Shown in pieces: positions 8,368-16,776 of a stretch of 64,000 nt of DNA. The position numbers were made by a program, and so were the translations under genes. Under the pieces are notes generated by a model, which worked only from the letters and a program-made list of their open reading frames with translations, had not been told where the DNA came from and made no database searches. Location of the stretch: the NCBI GenBank assembly GCA_036657395.1, contig JAVXGM010000005.1:62001-126000 (forward strand), written 5' to 3'. Each line of letters opens with the position of its first letter. Positions within the stretch are counted from its first letter, which is position 1. Source of the DNA: JAVXGM01 sp036657395. Lineage in GTDB: Bacteria; Bacillota; Clostridia; Peptostreptococcales; Anaerovoracaceae.

Positions 8368-9840
8368 ATGACAAATATTACATTTAATTATCGAGTAATA
8401 GGGAAAATATTAGGATTGATTACCTTGATCACTGGCATCTCCATGTTGCCAGCTTTAGCTTGTGCCAACATATACAAAGAAACCTCTGTGGCTCATGGTC
8501 TGTTTCTTTCCTCAATTTTTACAATGCTCATTGGCATGACCCTTTTCATTTCATTTGATAGTAGCAAAGCCAAATTCCGCCCTAGAGAAGGGTATATGAT
8601 CGTAGCCTTTTCTTGGATACTAGTATCTATCTTCGGAGCATTGCCATACTATTTATCTGGATTCACCGATTCTATAGCAAATGCATTTTTTGAATCTACT
8701 GCTGGTTTTACAACTACAGGCTGTACGGTAACTGGCGAAAGCATCATGCCTAAAAGCCTTTTACTTTGGAAGGCTATATCCCACTGGCTTGGAGGTATGG
8801 GAATCCTTGTCTTTGCAGTCTCCATTCTCTCAGCCTTAGGTGTAAATGGGCGAACTATTGCAAGAGCTGAAACTCCAGGTCCGGTTTTACAAAAAATGGC
8901 TGTGCACATGAGCGATTCAGCAAAAATTCTATATCTAATGTATTTTTCCTTTACCGTCCTTGAATTTATTCTTTTAACTGCCAGCCCAAAAATGGGGACG
9001 TTTGATGCTATCATAAATACAATGGGCAGTATTAGTACTGCTGGACTAAGTGCCCATCCCAATGGAATAGGTCATTATGACAGCGTTTATATAGAAATAA
9101 TTATCAGCTGCTTTACAGTCCTTGCTTCATTGAATTTCGTCCTTTATTACTATATGTTTAAACGGAAGTTTGGAGAGGTCTTTGCCGATGTTGAACTTCG
9201 CAGTTTCCTTCGTATTTTAATCGTCGGTATACTAATATGTGCTGCTGGACTTTATTTTCAGGGGGATTACACATCATTTCCAATGGCTCTTCGTGATGCA
9301 AGTTTTCAGATAGTAAGTTTTGGAACCACTTCTGGCTACGCTAGCGTCAACTATGTAACCTGGCCTAGTATATGTAAATTAATCATGTTCACCATGTTCT
9401 TTATAGGTGGCTGTTCGGCATCTACTTGTGGCTCTATTAAGGTCATTCGTGTGCTGGTTTTTTTCAAACTGATCTGGAGAGGCTTTTACAGGCGAATTCA
9501 TCCTCGCTCCGTAGTAGCTGTAAAGCTGCAAGGAAAAGCGGTTCCCGCACCTATAGTATCTGCTATAACCGTATTTATTTTGATGTATATGACGCTGTTT
9601 TTGTTTTCATGCCTAGTCTTGTCCCTTCAAAATTTAGACCTTGAAACCACCGTAAGCAGTGCAGCTGCAATGCTTTCAAATACAGGACTCGCATTTGGGC
9701 AAATAGGCGCCTCCGCTAATTATGGGCTGTATTCAGCTCCACTAAAGGTATATCTATCTTTTCTCATGATTGTTGGTAGATTGGAACTCTTCACCATCAT
9801 CATTCTTTTCACCCGTAATTTCTGGGGGAAAAGCCGATAA
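8368..9840 (+). CDS. trkH: Trk-type potassium transporter membrane subunit, paralogue 2
   Basis: A second TrkH (490 residues) directly after the first, clearly a tandem duplication in overall architecture but diverged. Its pore loops read FTTTGCT, STAGLSA, TTSGYAS and SNTGLAFG; the filter glycines remain, but the neighbours differ from paralogue 1 (TAGL for TGGF, NTGLAFG for NIGPGFG). The gate loop is CSASTCGSIKVIRVL. The changes could alter K+/Na+ selectivity or affinity; this is inference. A hairpin followed by T residues at 9861-9889 ends the cassette. Confidence 0.94.
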   Translation: MTNITFNYRVIGKILGLITLITGISMLPALACANIYKETSVAHGLFLSSIFTMLIGMTLFISFDSSKAKFRPREGYMIVAFSWILVSIFGALPYYLSGFTDSIANAFFESTAGFTTTGCTVTGESIMPKSLLLWKAISHWLGGMGILVFAVSILSALGVNGRTIARAETPGPVLQKMAVHMSDSAKILYLMYFSFTVLEFILLTASPKMGTFDAIINTMGSISTAGLSAHPNGIGHYDSVYIEIIISCFTVLASLNFVLYYYMFKRKFGEVFADVELRSFLRILIVGILICAAGLYFQGDYTSFPMALRDASFQIVSFGTTSGYASVNYVTWPSICKLIMFTMFFIGGCSASTCGSIKVIRVLVFFKLIWRGFYRRIHPRSVVAVKLQGKAVPAPIVSAITVFILMYMTLFLFSCLVLSLQNLDLETTVSSAAAMLSNTGLAFGQIGASANYGLYSAPLKVYLSFLMIVGRLELFTIIILFTRNFWGKSR

Positions 9841-9860
9841 GTATAACTTAACATTTCTCA

Positions 9861-9889
9861 GGGCAATCTAAATCAAGGTTGCTCTTTTT
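9861..9889 (+). terminator. Weak terminator-like hairpin after trkH2
   Basis: GGGCAATCT and AGGTTGCTC pair with one G-U and one mismatch around a short loop, followed by a TTTTTA run. It lies between the second trkH and the CBS gene and may only attenuate transcription. Confidence 0.5.
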
Positions 9890-9921
9890 ATTGAGCGATA
9901 AAAAGAAATGGAGGAAAAATA

Positions 9922-10359
9922 ATGATTGTAAAAGAGTTAATGAGCACCAGTATTAACTGTTGCCGAGAAGATTCTTCTCTAGAGCACATTGCTGCTGAGA
10001 TGAAGTCAGAAAACATAGGTATTATTCCTATTTGTAATGATAGAGGCGAGGTTTTAGGGATTGTAACCGATAGGGATTTAGTACTTCGCAGCTTGTGTCG
10101 TGAGGGAAAAGGATGGGGTGAGAATCTTTCCGCCAAGGATGTTATGTCTACAAATTTGGTGTTTGCCTCCCCAAACATGAATACCCACCATGCTGCTTTG
10201 CTCTTGGCTAAATACCAAGTGCGGCGTCTTCCTGTAACAGAAAACAACAAGCTGGTGGGTATGTTATCTATGGCTGATATTGCACGAAAAACCGCATATA
10301 TTGACGAGGCAGGAGATGCCCTATCCTCAATCTGTGCTGTAACCCATTCTGCTAAGTAA
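9922..10359 (+). CDS. CBS-domain pair protein
   Basis: A stand-alone Bateman module of 145 residues: CBS1 about 7-60 (STSINCCREDSSLEHIAAEM, GIVTDRDLVLR) and CBS2 about 75-135 (VMSTNLVFASPNM, LSMADIARKTA). Such modules bind adenosyl ligands (AMP, ATP, SAM, c-di-AMP) and act as energy or ion sensors. The GGAGG box before the ATG is strong. Its position after trkA-trkH-trkH suggests a link to K+ homeostasis, but the hairpin in front may mean separate control. It converges on gadB with only four bases between the stop codons. Confidence 0.88.
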   Translation: MIVKELMSTSINCCREDSSLEHIAAEMKSENIGIIPICNDRGEVLGIVTDRDLVLRSLCREGKGWGENLSAKDVMSTNLVFASPNMNTHHAALLLAKYQVRRLPVTENNKLVGMLSMADIARKTAYIDEAGDALSSICAVTHSAK

Positions 10360-10363
10360 TATG

Positions 10364-11755
10364 CTAATGGGTAAATCCGTATATACCTTTTTCAGTTTTC
10401 TCAGTGTCACATATGATTCGAGCATTATCTAACTCATCTATGGATCTTTTAAAATCTTCAATGAAGTTTTTTCCCATTTCTCGATTTAGATCTGCTCGAA
10501 TTACTACTCGCTGCACTATAACTGCTTTAATATTCTCTGGAAGTGGATATGCAGGAACCTGCCAACCCCTCATTCGAATTCGATCTGCAAGATCGTAAAG
10601 ATTCCATTTCCTATCTTTATCTTCTTTCAAGCTCCAACATACTATAGGAAGTTCCTTTCCGTCATTATGCAGCTTGAAAAGCCCTGTATCTTCTAATTCC
10701 TTGGCAATATTTTTTGCAATCCCACTTGTTTTTTCATGAATTGCACGGTATCCGTCAAATCCAAACCTTGTAAAATTATAATATTGACCAATAATTGGGC
10801 TTGCAGACCTGGAGAAATTTAAAGCCATGGTAGGCATGCTGCCACCTAAATAGCTTACCTCAAAAATCAATTCCTCTGGCAGGAATTTCTTATCTCTCCA
10901 AACGACCCATCCGATCCCCGGATATACTAGTCCATATTTATGTCCAGATGTATTGATGGAGACTACGTTCTTCAAGCGAAAGTCCCATAATTTTTCTGGA
11001 TTCACAAAAGGGGTAAACATCCCACCAGAAGCACCATCTACATGTATATACACTTTAAATTCCGTTTTCTGATTGTAGGATTCCACCAAGTCATTAAGTC
11101 CTCTTATATCGTCTAATTTACCTGTGTATGTAATCCCTAGTATTCCTACAATACCAATCGTATACTCGTCCACGTAATCCATTACCTCATCCAGGTTTAA
11201 ACTAAGGTTATCCTCGTCCATAGGCACAGCTCGAAGTTCAGCGTCCCAGTAAACGCAGAATTTTTCCCAACAGATTTGATACCCTGAGGAAATCACCAAG
11301 TTAGGCTTTTTCATATTTATATCAAGACCCTGCTTCAAAGCGTTTTCTCGCCAACGAAATTTCATAGCCAAGCCGCTTAGCATGCCTGCCTCTGAGGATC
11401 CAACAGTAGACGTTCCTGTAAACTCCTCCCCTTCTTGAGCATTCCAAAGGTCTGCAATGATATTTACACACCGCTGTTCAAGACGGGCAGTCTGTGGATA
11501 TTCGGATTTATCTATAGAATTTTTTTCTAAAGTCTCGGACATTAACCTAACTGCGTTAGGTTCCATAAAAGTCTGACAAAATGTGGCTAGGTTTTGTCTT
11601 GCCACTCCTTCATCTAAAAGTTCATCCTTGACTAATCGATAAGATGCCTCCGGTGTAATTGGGTTTTTTCTCAACTTGTCTGTAGGCAATATATCCTCTA
11701 AAACCCCTGTCCCATATTCAGGGAAAGCTGTAATATAATCTGATATTTTACTCAT
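10364..11755 (-). CDS. gadB: Glutamate decarboxylase (PLP-dependent)
   Basis: Converts L-glutamate to GABA and CO2, consuming a proton. The 463-residue length and sequence match bacterial GadA/GadB. The PLP lysine is K273 in INTSGHKYGLVYPG; the Asp-Gly-Ala segment HVDGASGGMF contacts the cofactor. The start at 11755 has GGAGGT seven bases upstream and lies inside the last codons of rnr (8-base overlap), so translation is probably coupled to rnr. An alternative start at 11797 lies deeper in rnr and is unlikely. No GadC-type antiporter is in the window. Confidence 0.95.
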   Translation of the reverse strand: MSKISDYITAFPEYGTGVLEDILPTDKLRKNPITPEASYRLVKDELLDEGVARQNLATFCQTFMEPNAVRLMSETLEKNSIDKSEYPQTARLEQRCVNIIADLWNAQEGEEFTGTSTVGSSEAGMLSGLAMKFRWRENALKQGLDINMKKPNLVISSGYQICWEKFCVYWDAELRAVPMDEDNLSLNLDEVMDYVDEYTIGIVGILGITYTGKLDDIRGLNDLVESYNQKTEFKVYIHVDGASGGMFTPFVNPEKLWDFRLKNVVSINTSGHKYGLVYPGIGWVVWRDKKFLPEELIFEVSYLGGSMPTMALNFSRSASPIIGQYYNFTRFGFDGYRAIHEKTSGIAKNIAKELEDTGLFKLHNDGKELPIVCWSLKEDKDRKWNLYDLADRIRMRGWQVPAYPLPENIKAVIVQRVVIRADLNREMGKNFIEDFKRSIDELDNARIICDTEKTEKGIYGFTH

Positions 11756-13703
11756 TTTCTTTACCTCCAACAAGGAAATTAATTTCCCTCTTTTCAATAG
11801 ATACTGAGTCTACTACGATTTTAATCGTATCTCCTAGTCCGTAAATCTTATTGGTTTTTCTTCCAATAACTCTGTATTTTTCTGGCTGATGATCGTAAAA
11901 ATCATCAGTGAGGGAATCTAATCTAACCATTCCTTCTACTGTGTTTTCAAGCTCTACATAAAGACCAAAGTTAGTCACCCCACTTATAAGGCCTTCATAG
12001 GCTTCTCCAATGCGGTATGACATATATTCTGCCTTCTTCATCTTCTCAACTTGACGCTCTAAATCTATTGCCTGACGCTCTGTAGCCGAAGCAATTTCTC
12101 CAGCTTCTACTGTCTTCTTTTTAAAATAACTAACTTTCTTCTCGTCCATTTCTCCATGGATTACAGTCTTAATAATCCGATGAATAATAAGGTCTGCGTA
12201 CCTACGAATAGGAGATGTAAAGTGACAATAGTATTTGAAGGACAGTCCAAAATGACCTAAGCATTCTACTCCGTAAAAGGCTTTTTGCATGGAACGAAGC
12301 ATTAAGGTGTTCACCACGTTTTCATAGCTAGTCCCTTCAACTTTTTTAAGTATTGCGTTTAACGCCCTTGGATGAACATCATCTAGATCTCCTTTTAAAT
12401 GTATACCAAAGCCTTGCAAAAAGACTTTAAATTCTTCCATTTTCTCCACAGAAGGAGTTTCATGGACACGATAAAGGAATGGAACTTCCATCCAGAAAAA
12501 ATGTTCTGCTATTGTTTGGTTTGCCAAGAGCATAAATTCTTCGATTAGCTTATTGGCAGTTCTTCTTTCTGCAATATCTACGCTAACAGGAACTCCTTCT
12601 TTGTCTAAGGTAATATATGCCTCATCTAAATCAAAGTCCAAGCTTCCCTTTTCAAATCTATTTTCTCTAAGAGTTTTTGCGATTTTGTCCATACGCATTA
12701 AATCCTCACCAATATATTCATATTTCTTTAACAAGGCCTTATCATTATGCTCAAGTATGTCAGAAACATCAGAATAAGTCATTCTGGCTTTCGAATGGAT
12801 AATGCTTTCGTAAATATCATGAAAAACCACTTTTCCGCCTCTAGTAATTTCCATATCTACAGACAACGTAAGCCTATCCTCATTAGGATTCAAACTACAT
12901 ATACCGTTAGAGAGATCTTTTGGCAGCATAGGTATCACCTGATCCACCAAATAGACGCTGTTACCCCTTTTTAATGCTTCCTTATCTAATTCGCAATCCT
13001 GGGTGACATAATGAGTCACATCGGCAATATGGACTCCTAAAAGATAGTTTCCATTATCTAACAATTCCATAGATACTGCATCATCAAAATCTTTGGAGTC
13101 AGCCCCATCTATGGTAATAGTCTTTTTATCTCTTAAATCTCTTCTCTGTTTAATATCTTTGTCTGAAATTTTTTGATTAGTTGCTGCCTCTGCCTCAGCA
13201 TTTACCTGGCTAGGAAAAGTTTCCTTCAAGTTGTATTCTCTAACTAAAGCCTTAATATCGCCCCCAGCCTCGCCTTTCCTGCTTACCACTTCAGTAATCT
13301 TACCTTCTGCGCTATTTTGCTTATCCGGATATTTGGTAATCACTGCTACCACTTTGTCTCCTATTTTGGCTTTCCCAAAATCTTTCTTCCGAATAAAAAC
13401 ATCTTCGTTAAGTTTTTTACTGTCAGGCACAACAAAACCGAAACTCTTACTTTTTTGAAAAGTTCCGATTACTTCTTTTGTGTTATGCTTGATGACTTTA
13501 GTTACAATTCCCTCTCGAGAGCTTTTCCACAGTGCTTCTGGAATAAGATCTACTTCTACAGTGTCCCCATTCATAGCTCCATTTGTGCTCTTAGCAGAAA
13601 CATAAACGTCCTCCGATTTATCATCGGGAATCAGAAACCCAAAGCCTTTTTTATGCTTTGATAAGGTTCCTGTAATTATTTTTCTTGTATTTTTTTTCTT
13701 CAT
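11748..13703 (-). CDS. rnr: Ribonuclease R (RNB/S1 3'-5' exoribonuclease)
   Basis: Processive hydrolytic 3'-5' exonuclease that degrades structured RNA and takes part in trans-translation decay. Domains in order: two cold-shock/OB domains (KHKKGFGFLIPDD; KSKSFGFVVPD), the RNB catalytic domain (about 190-530) with the acidic site TIDGADSKDFDDAVSM and the end motif HFTSPIRRYADLIIHR, and a C-terminal S1 domain (EGLISGVTNFGLYVELEN). At 651 residues it lacks the N-terminal helix-turn-helix and lysine-rich tail of longer RNase R proteins. Elsewhere in Clostridia secG-rnr-smpB is common; here hppA and a lipoprotein gene separate secG from rnr. Confidence 0.95.
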   Translation of the reverse strand: MKKKNTRKIITGTLSKHKKGFGFLIPDDKSEDVYVSAKSTNGAMNGDTVEVDLIPEALWKSSREGIVTKVIKHNTKEVIGTFQKSKSFGFVVPDSKKLNEDVFIRKKDFGKAKIGDKVVAVITKYPDKQNSAEGKITEVVSRKGEAGGDIKALVREYNLKETFPSQVNAEAEAATNQKISDKDIKQRRDLRDKKTITIDGADSKDFDDAVSMELLDNGNYLLGVHIADVTHYVTQDCELDKEALKRGNSVYLVDQVIPMLPKDLSNGICSLNPNEDRLTLSVDMEITRGGKVVFHDIYESIIHSKARMTYSDVSDILEHNDKALLKKYEYIGEDLMRMDKIAKTLRENRFEKGSLDFDLDEAYITLDKEGVPVSVDIAERRTANKLIEEFMLLANQTIAEHFFWMEVPFLYRVHETPSVEKMEEFKVFLQGFGIHLKGDLDDVHPRALNAILKKVEGTSYENVVNTLMLRSMQKAFYGVECLGHFGLSFKYYCHFTSPIRRYADLIIHRIIKTVIHGEMDEKKVSYFKKKTVEAGEIASATERQAIDLERQVEKMKKAEYMSYRIGEAYEGLISGVTNFGLYVELENTVEGMVRLDSLTDDFYDHQPEKYRVIGRKTNKIYGLGDTIKIVVDSVSIEKREINFLVGGKENE

Positions 13704-13720
13704 ATGTATATGATAACACT

Positions 13721-13747
13721 ATAAAGGGTGGCAATGCCACCCTTTAT
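13721..13747 (-). terminator. Hairpin between the lipoprotein gene and rnr
   Basis: A perfect 12-bp stem (arms beginning ATAAAGGGTGGC) with a 3-base loop lies 13 bases past the lipoprotein stop codon. The minus-strand side has no clean U-tract, while the plus-strand side has seven T residues although no plus-strand gene ends here. It may be a partial terminator or an mRNA-stability element in front of rnr. Confidence 0.5.
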
Positions 13748-13760
13748 GTTTTTTTCTTTA

Positions 13761-14066
13761 TTACTTTTTAGTATTTGTTGTGTCTGTGTCAGCTTTTGTT
13801 CTTTCTGTAGGGTCTAAAACGTCTTTTGTATCCTTTTCTCCGTCTTTAATGTCATCACCCATATCTTCGACTCCGTCTTTTAAGTCTTCGCCCATGTTCT
13901 CTACGTCGTCTTTCACGGTATCATTATTTTCTACTTTGTCTGTAGATTCTTCAACATGCGTTGTAGGCTCCATGTCATCCGTCGCCGTATCGTTTCCACA
14001 ACCGGCAAAAGTAAAAACGGATAGTACAAGTAACATCCCTATGATTATTTTTGACTTTTTCAACAT
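13761..14066 (-). CDS. Small acidic lipoprotein
   Basis: A 101-residue secreted lipoprotein of unknown function. The signal peptide (lysines, then IIIGMLLVLSVFTFAGC) ends in lipobox FAGC, predicting lipid attachment to that cysteine. The mature part is low-complexity: Asp, Glu, Thr and Lys, with an approximate repeat (DVENMGEDLKDGVEDMGDDIKDG) that should form a charged helix. The start at 14066 has GAGAGGAG five bases away; a GTG six bases upstream would overlap that box. No catalytic motif is visible. A surface-exposed spacer or cation-binding role is possible but unsupported. Confidence 0.75.
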   Translation of the reverse strand: MLKKSKIIIGMLLVLSVFTFAGCGNDTATDDMEPTTHVEESTDKVENNDTVKDDVENMGEDLKDGVEDMGDDIKDGEKDTKDVLDPTERTKADTDTTNTKK

Positions 14067-14139
14067 ACTCACTCCTCTCTTCTTTTCTCACCTATTGTTC
14101 ACAGTTTTAGATGAATTTATTAATAAAAGAAGAAAGTTT

Positions 14140-14259
14140 TTAATTTTTATGTTTTATGTGAATCAAGGCACATAACTTCTTGCTAGTTGCTGTTTTACCT
14201 CCTGCTGTAGGCGTAATCTTAACAGTTCCAGGTTTTTTGCCAATATAAAAAGAGAACAT
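14140..14259 (-). pseudogene. Possible remnant of a bacterial Ig-like/surface repeat
   Basis: A 39-codon open frame on the minus strand reads GKKPGTVKITPTAGGKTATSKK in its centre, resembling the final strand of Ig-like (Big_2) or other surface repeats. Its 5' end lies in the hppA terminator hairpin and no ribosome binding site is visible, so it is unlikely to be expressed from its ATG. I read it as a fragment left by deletion of a larger surface-protein gene. It could be chance; the length is too short to be sure. Confidence 0.3.
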
Positions 14260-14283
14260 CTAAAATTAACAGATGTTCTCTTT
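14249..14283 (-). terminator. Rho-independent terminator of hppA
   Basis: Perfect 13-bp stem (AAAGAGAACATCT / AGATGTTCTCTTT) with a 9-base loop about 50 bases after the hppA stop, followed on the minus strand by a T-rich tract (TTTTTATATT when the stem end is included). Confidence 0.85.
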
Positions 14284-14335
14284 GTGTTTACCGTATATGC
14301 CTTAATCTAAAAGGCAATAAGTTTTTTAGCTTGTC

Positions 14336-16360
14336 TTAGATAAGTCCGCCAATGCTTACAAATACTGGTGCAAATACTACTGCAACAATGGTCATAAGTT
14401 TGATTAGGATATTAATTGATGGACCGGATGTGTCCTTGAATGGGTCACCAACTGTATCGCCTACTACTGTAGCCTTGTGAGTTTCTGAACCCTTACCACC
14501 ATAATGTCCTTCTTCAACGTATTTCTTAGCATTATCCCATGCACCGCCAGCATTAGCCATCATGATAGCAAGTAGCACACCAGCTGCAAGAGATCCTGCA
14601 AGCATTCCACCTAAAGCTTCAACTCCTAAAACGATTCCAACTGCCAATGGAGCAACAATAGCCATTAGACCTGGAGCCAACATTTCCTTAAGAGCTGCTC
14701 TTGTGGAGATGTCTACACATCTAGCATAGTCAGGCTTGGAAGTCCCGGCCATGATGCCTGAATCTTCTCTAAACTGTCTTCTTACTTCTTCAATCATCTG
14801 GTTAGCAGCTTTACCTACGGAATTCATAGTCATAGCTGAGAACAAGAATGGTAGCATAGCACCAATAAACAGTCCTATAATTACCATTGGGTCTAACAGG
14901 CTAATAACCTTAATCTGTGCAACCTGTGAGAATGAAGCGAATAGCGCCAATGCAGTTAGAGCTGCTGAACCGATAGCAAATCCTTTACCTATTGCTGCTG
15001 TTGTGTTACCTACAGCATCAAGCTTGTCTGTAATTTCTCTTACTTCATGTGGAAGTTCTGCCATTTCAGCAATACCACCAGCATTATCAGATACAGGACC
15101 ATATGCATCAACTGCTACTACCATACCTGTAGTTGAAAGCATACCTACCGCTGCAAGAGCAATACCGTAAAGCCCTGCAAAACCGTTAGCTACGAAGATA
15201 CCAACTGCAATGAATAGAACTGGCCATACTGTTGAAAGCATACCAACACCTAAACCGCTGATGATAGTAGTCGCTGCACCTGTCTGAGACTGTTCTGCAA
15301 TTTTCTTAACTGACTTGTAATCTCCAGAAGTATATATTTCTGTGATTTTACCAATAGCGATTCCTACAATAAGTCCCGCAATGATAGCAATAGCACAGTT
15401 ATAGTTTCCAAGCATTGCTTTACTTAGTATAATGGCAGCTACAATTACAATTACACCACTGATATATGTACCCAAGTTTAAAGCTGCAGCAGGGTTGCCG
15501 CCTTCCTTACCTCTAACACATAAAATCCCGATAACAGAAGCAATAATTCCTACTGCTGCAAGTATAAGTGGGAATAGTGATCCTGCAAGTGCCGGAAGGT
15601 CAAAGCTTTGTCCAAATATTGGTGTAATCATAGGCATAATTACTGCAAGTGTAATTGCTGAAATAATTGATCCTACATAAGATTCAAATAAGTCAGATCC
15701 CATACCTGCAACGTCGCCTACGTTATCTCCTACATTATCTGCAATAACTGCAGGGTTTCTTGGATCATCTTCAGGAATTCCAGCTTCAACTTTACCTACA
15801 AGGTCAGCACCAACGTCTGCAGCTTTTGTGTAGATACCGCCGCCTACTCTTCCAAATAGCGCCATAGATGATGCTCCAAGACCAAATCCTGTTACAACAC
15901 TACTACATTCAACTCCCATGATAACGAAGATAACTCCTAGTCCTAAAAGACCAAGGCCACATACACAAAGACCCATAACAGCCCCTGATCTGAAAGCAAC
16001 TTTAAGGGCTTTATTCATGCCACCTTCCATTGCTGCATTTGCGGTTCTAACATTACCTTTAGTGGCAACGTCCATTCCGAAATAGCCAGCTAGTACTGAT
16101 AATAATGAACCCAGTACATATAGTAGACCGGTTGTCCAATTGATAAAATATCCAATAATTAAAAAGAGAACGACTATTACAATGACCATTGTCTTGTATT
16201 CTCTCTTCAGGAACGCCATGGCTCCTTCTCTAATGTGTCCTGCGATTTCCTTCATTTTGTCGGTTCCATCATCAAGTTTACCGATCCATGATGCCATAGC
16301 AAAGGCTACAATCAAACCGACCACTGCTGCTATAGGTGCAATAATTGCTAAATTGTTCAT
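14336..16360 (-). CDS. hppA: Membrane-bound ion-pumping pyrophosphatase (K+-dependent type)
   Basis: A 674-residue H+/Na+-translocating pyrophosphatase with about 16 transmembrane helices, coupling PPi hydrolysis to ion export. The substrate site is intact: KAADVGADLVGKVE, DDPRNPAVIADNVGDNVGD and the C-terminal GDTVGDPFKDTSGPS. The segment GNTTAAIGKGFAIGSA carries the alanine/glycine combination of the K+-dependent subfamily, not the lysine of K+-independent enzymes; many K+-dependent members pump Na+. Which ion is moved here cannot be decided. Upstream RBS AGGAGG; own terminator downstream. Confidence 0.94.
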   Translation of the reverse strand: MNNLAIIAPIAAVVGLIVAFAMASWIGKLDDGTDKMKEIAGHIREGAMAFLKREYKTMVIVIVVLFLIIGYFINWTTGLLYVLGSLLSVLAGYFGMDVATKGNVRTANAAMEGGMNKALKVAFRSGAVMGLCVCGLGLLGLGVIFVIMGVECSSVVTGFGLGASSMALFGRVGGGIYTKAADVGADLVGKVEAGIPEDDPRNPAVIADNVGDNVGDVAGMGSDLFESYVGSIISAITLAVIMPMITPIFGQSFDLPALAGSLFPLILAAVGIIASVIGILCVRGKEGGNPAAALNLGTYISGVIVIVAAIILSKAMLGNYNCAIAIIAGLIVGIAIGKITEIYTSGDYKSVKKIAEQSQTGAATTIISGLGVGMLSTVWPVLFIAVGIFVANGFAGLYGIALAAVGMLSTTGMVVAVDAYGPVSDNAGGIAEMAELPHEVREITDKLDAVGNTTAAIGKGFAIGSAALTALALFASFSQVAQIKVISLLDPMVIIGLFIGAMLPFLFSAMTMNSVGKAANQMIEEVRRQFREDSGIMAGTSKPDYARCVDISTRAALKEMLAPGLMAIVAPLAVGIVLGVEALGGMLAGSLAAGVLLAIMMANAGGAWDNAKKYVEEGHYGGKGSETHKATVVGDTVGDPFKDTSGPSINILIKLMTIVAVVFAPVFVSIGGLI

Positions 16361-16476
16361 AAAAAATAATACCTCCTCTCACTTTTAACGCAATTATAAG
16401 AGGCATCTTATGACACCCCTTATTATTTAAAAGTGAAATATTAAACTAAAAATAAAACTAAACGAAATTAAATAAG

Positions 16477-16707
16477 TTATTCCATAGTAACCAATACCAA
16501 TGAAAGCACTATAAAGAGAACTGCTGCGGTTGTGGCAATCTTGTTTAAGATTCCTTCATAACCCTGACTCTTTTTCTTACCGAACAACTGCTCGGCGCCT
16601 CCACCTATGGAACCTGATAATCCACTGCTATTACTTGACTGCAATAATATGCTGATAATAAGCACGATACTTGCTAATCCAAGTATAACCATAAGAACTG
16701 TCTGCAT
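16477..16707 (-). CDS. secG: Preprotein translocase subunit SecG
   Basis: A 76-residue SecG of the SecYEG channel: first transmembrane helix about 3-23, conserved cytoplasmic loop SSGLSGSIGGGAEQLFGKKK, second helix about 55-74. Length and loop are typical of the family. GGAGGT precedes the ATG. It follows eno, as in many Clostridia, with a promoter-like sequence in the 69-base gap. Confidence 0.92.
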   Translation of the reverse strand: MQTVLMVILGLASIVLIISILLQSSNSSGLSGSIGGGAEQLFGKKKSQGYEGILNKIATTAAVLFIVLSLVLVTME

Positions 16708-16737
16708 TCCTTTACCTCCTTGTACGTTAACCTCTAG

Positions 16738-16766
16738 AGTCTACCACATGGGGTTTTAAAAATCAA
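16738..16766 (-). promoter_or_regulatory. Putative promoter of secG
   Basis: Reading the minus strand: TTGATT, 17 bases, TAGACT, ending about 30 bases before the secG start. It would let secG be expressed independently of the glycolytic operon. Confidence 0.45.
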
Positions 16767-16776
16767 GGTTTTTTGT

